Origin: an uncultured Eubacteriales bacterium | Lineage (GTDB): Bacteria; Bacillota; Clostridia; Christensenellales; Borkfalkiaceae | NCBI GenBank assembly: GCA_900540805.1 | Contig: UQHL01000045.1 | Location: 1-5,479, forward strand | Direction of reading: 5' to 3' | DNA length: 5,479 nucleotides | In this document: positions 5,423-5,479 of the stretch, in pieces | Position numbering within the stretch: the first letter of the stretch is position 1 | How the letters are laid out: every line of letters begins with the position of its first letter | Position numbers and translations under genes: made by a program | The notes under the pieces: model-generated | What the model saw: the letters and a program-made list of their open reading frames with translations, nothing else | Databases searched by the model: none | Told to the model about the DNA's origin: nothing

Positions 5423-5479
5423 AGTTGGAGCTTTAGCGAAAATAAACCCCCAGTTCTACTGGGGGAAGAAAAAACACTT
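5423..5479 (+). mobile_element. Putative left end of an IS200/IS605-type element, cut by the window edge
   Basis: CCCCCAGT-TCT-ACTGGGGG (5447-5465) is a perfect 8-bp hairpin flanked by AATAAA and AAGAAAAAA, preceded by GAGCTTTAGC (5429-5438), which contains a small GCT-TT-AGC palindrome. Such a subterminal hairpin close to the edge, before the transposase gene, is the usual left-end layout of IS200-type elements. The tnpA gene would lie outside the window. The exact boundary is not determinable, and 5423 is an estimate based on the end of the preceding hairpin. A simple intrinsic terminator read on the minus strand is the main alternative. Confidence 0.4.

Larger units (their letters stand above)
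4864..5479. other. AT-rich region without a convincing gene
   Basis: About 616 bases, visibly richer in A and T than the genes to the left. It contains the operon terminator (4953-4995), a candidate promoter (5028-5055), a start-less 57-codon open frame (5021-5194) and a 29-codon ATG frame at 5203-5292. The latter encodes a peptide beginning MKVKPRQIEG and has only a GGAGG 16 bases upstream, too far to be a good ribosome binding site. A perfect 14-bp stem hairpin (5387-5421) and an IS-like hairpin (5447-5465) complete it. I recognise no known structured RNA, tRNA or riboswitch motif in it. Confidence 0.6.

Noticed and set aside
4864..5479. CRISPR array, tRNA or known riboswitch in the 3' region
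   Set aside because: There are no regularly spaced repeats, no cloverleaf with a GTTC-type arm, and none of the conserved riboswitch cores I know.

Overview
This window looks like part of a sugar-uptake and glycoside-use operon from a low-to-mid GC Gram-positive bacterium, most likely an uncultured member of the Clostridia. That placement is an inference. It rests on strong GGAGG-type ribosome binding sites, a CUT1-type sugar ABC importer with a MalK/MsmX-like ATPase, a LacI-family regulator and a cytoplasmic GH43-like enzyme. The five protein-coding regions run left to right on the + strand and are tightly packed. The last roughly 600 bases are AT-rich and mostly non-coding.

Layout. Bases 1-57 carry two small perfect hairpins that look like the right end of an IS200/IS605-type element. 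They run directly into the C-terminal part of a MalF-like permease (to 289), which therefore appears cut off at its 5' side. A complete MalG-like permease follows (276-1199), overlapping the previous gene. Next is a dedicated ABC ATPase of unusual size (1218-2963, 581 residues against about 365 for the family) with two large insertions. A LacI-family regulator (2960-3940) overlaps it by the four-base ATGA. A single-domain GH43-like glycosidase (3994-4863) ends the gene block, followed by a probable intrinsic terminator (4953-4995).

The 3' region (4996-5479) holds a plausible sigma-A promoter (5028-5055), no convincing gene, a perfect 14-bp stem hairpin (5387-5421), and at the right edge a C/G-rich hairpin (5447-5465) resembling an IS200/IS605 left end. 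The window thus seems to be bounded on both sides by mobile-element ends, which would also explain an assembly stopping there.

How the genes fit together. The two permeases form the membrane channel and the ATPase powers it. A sugar-binding protein and the rest of MalF would lie upstream, outside the window. The GH43-like enzyme has no signal peptide, so it would act in the cytoplasm on imported oligosaccharides, probably arabinose- or xylose-containing (family inference only). The LacI-type protein would sense the sugar and control the operon. If the MalF-like gene really is interrupted, the importer may be non-functional in this strain. The most unusual element is the ATPase with its two insertions.
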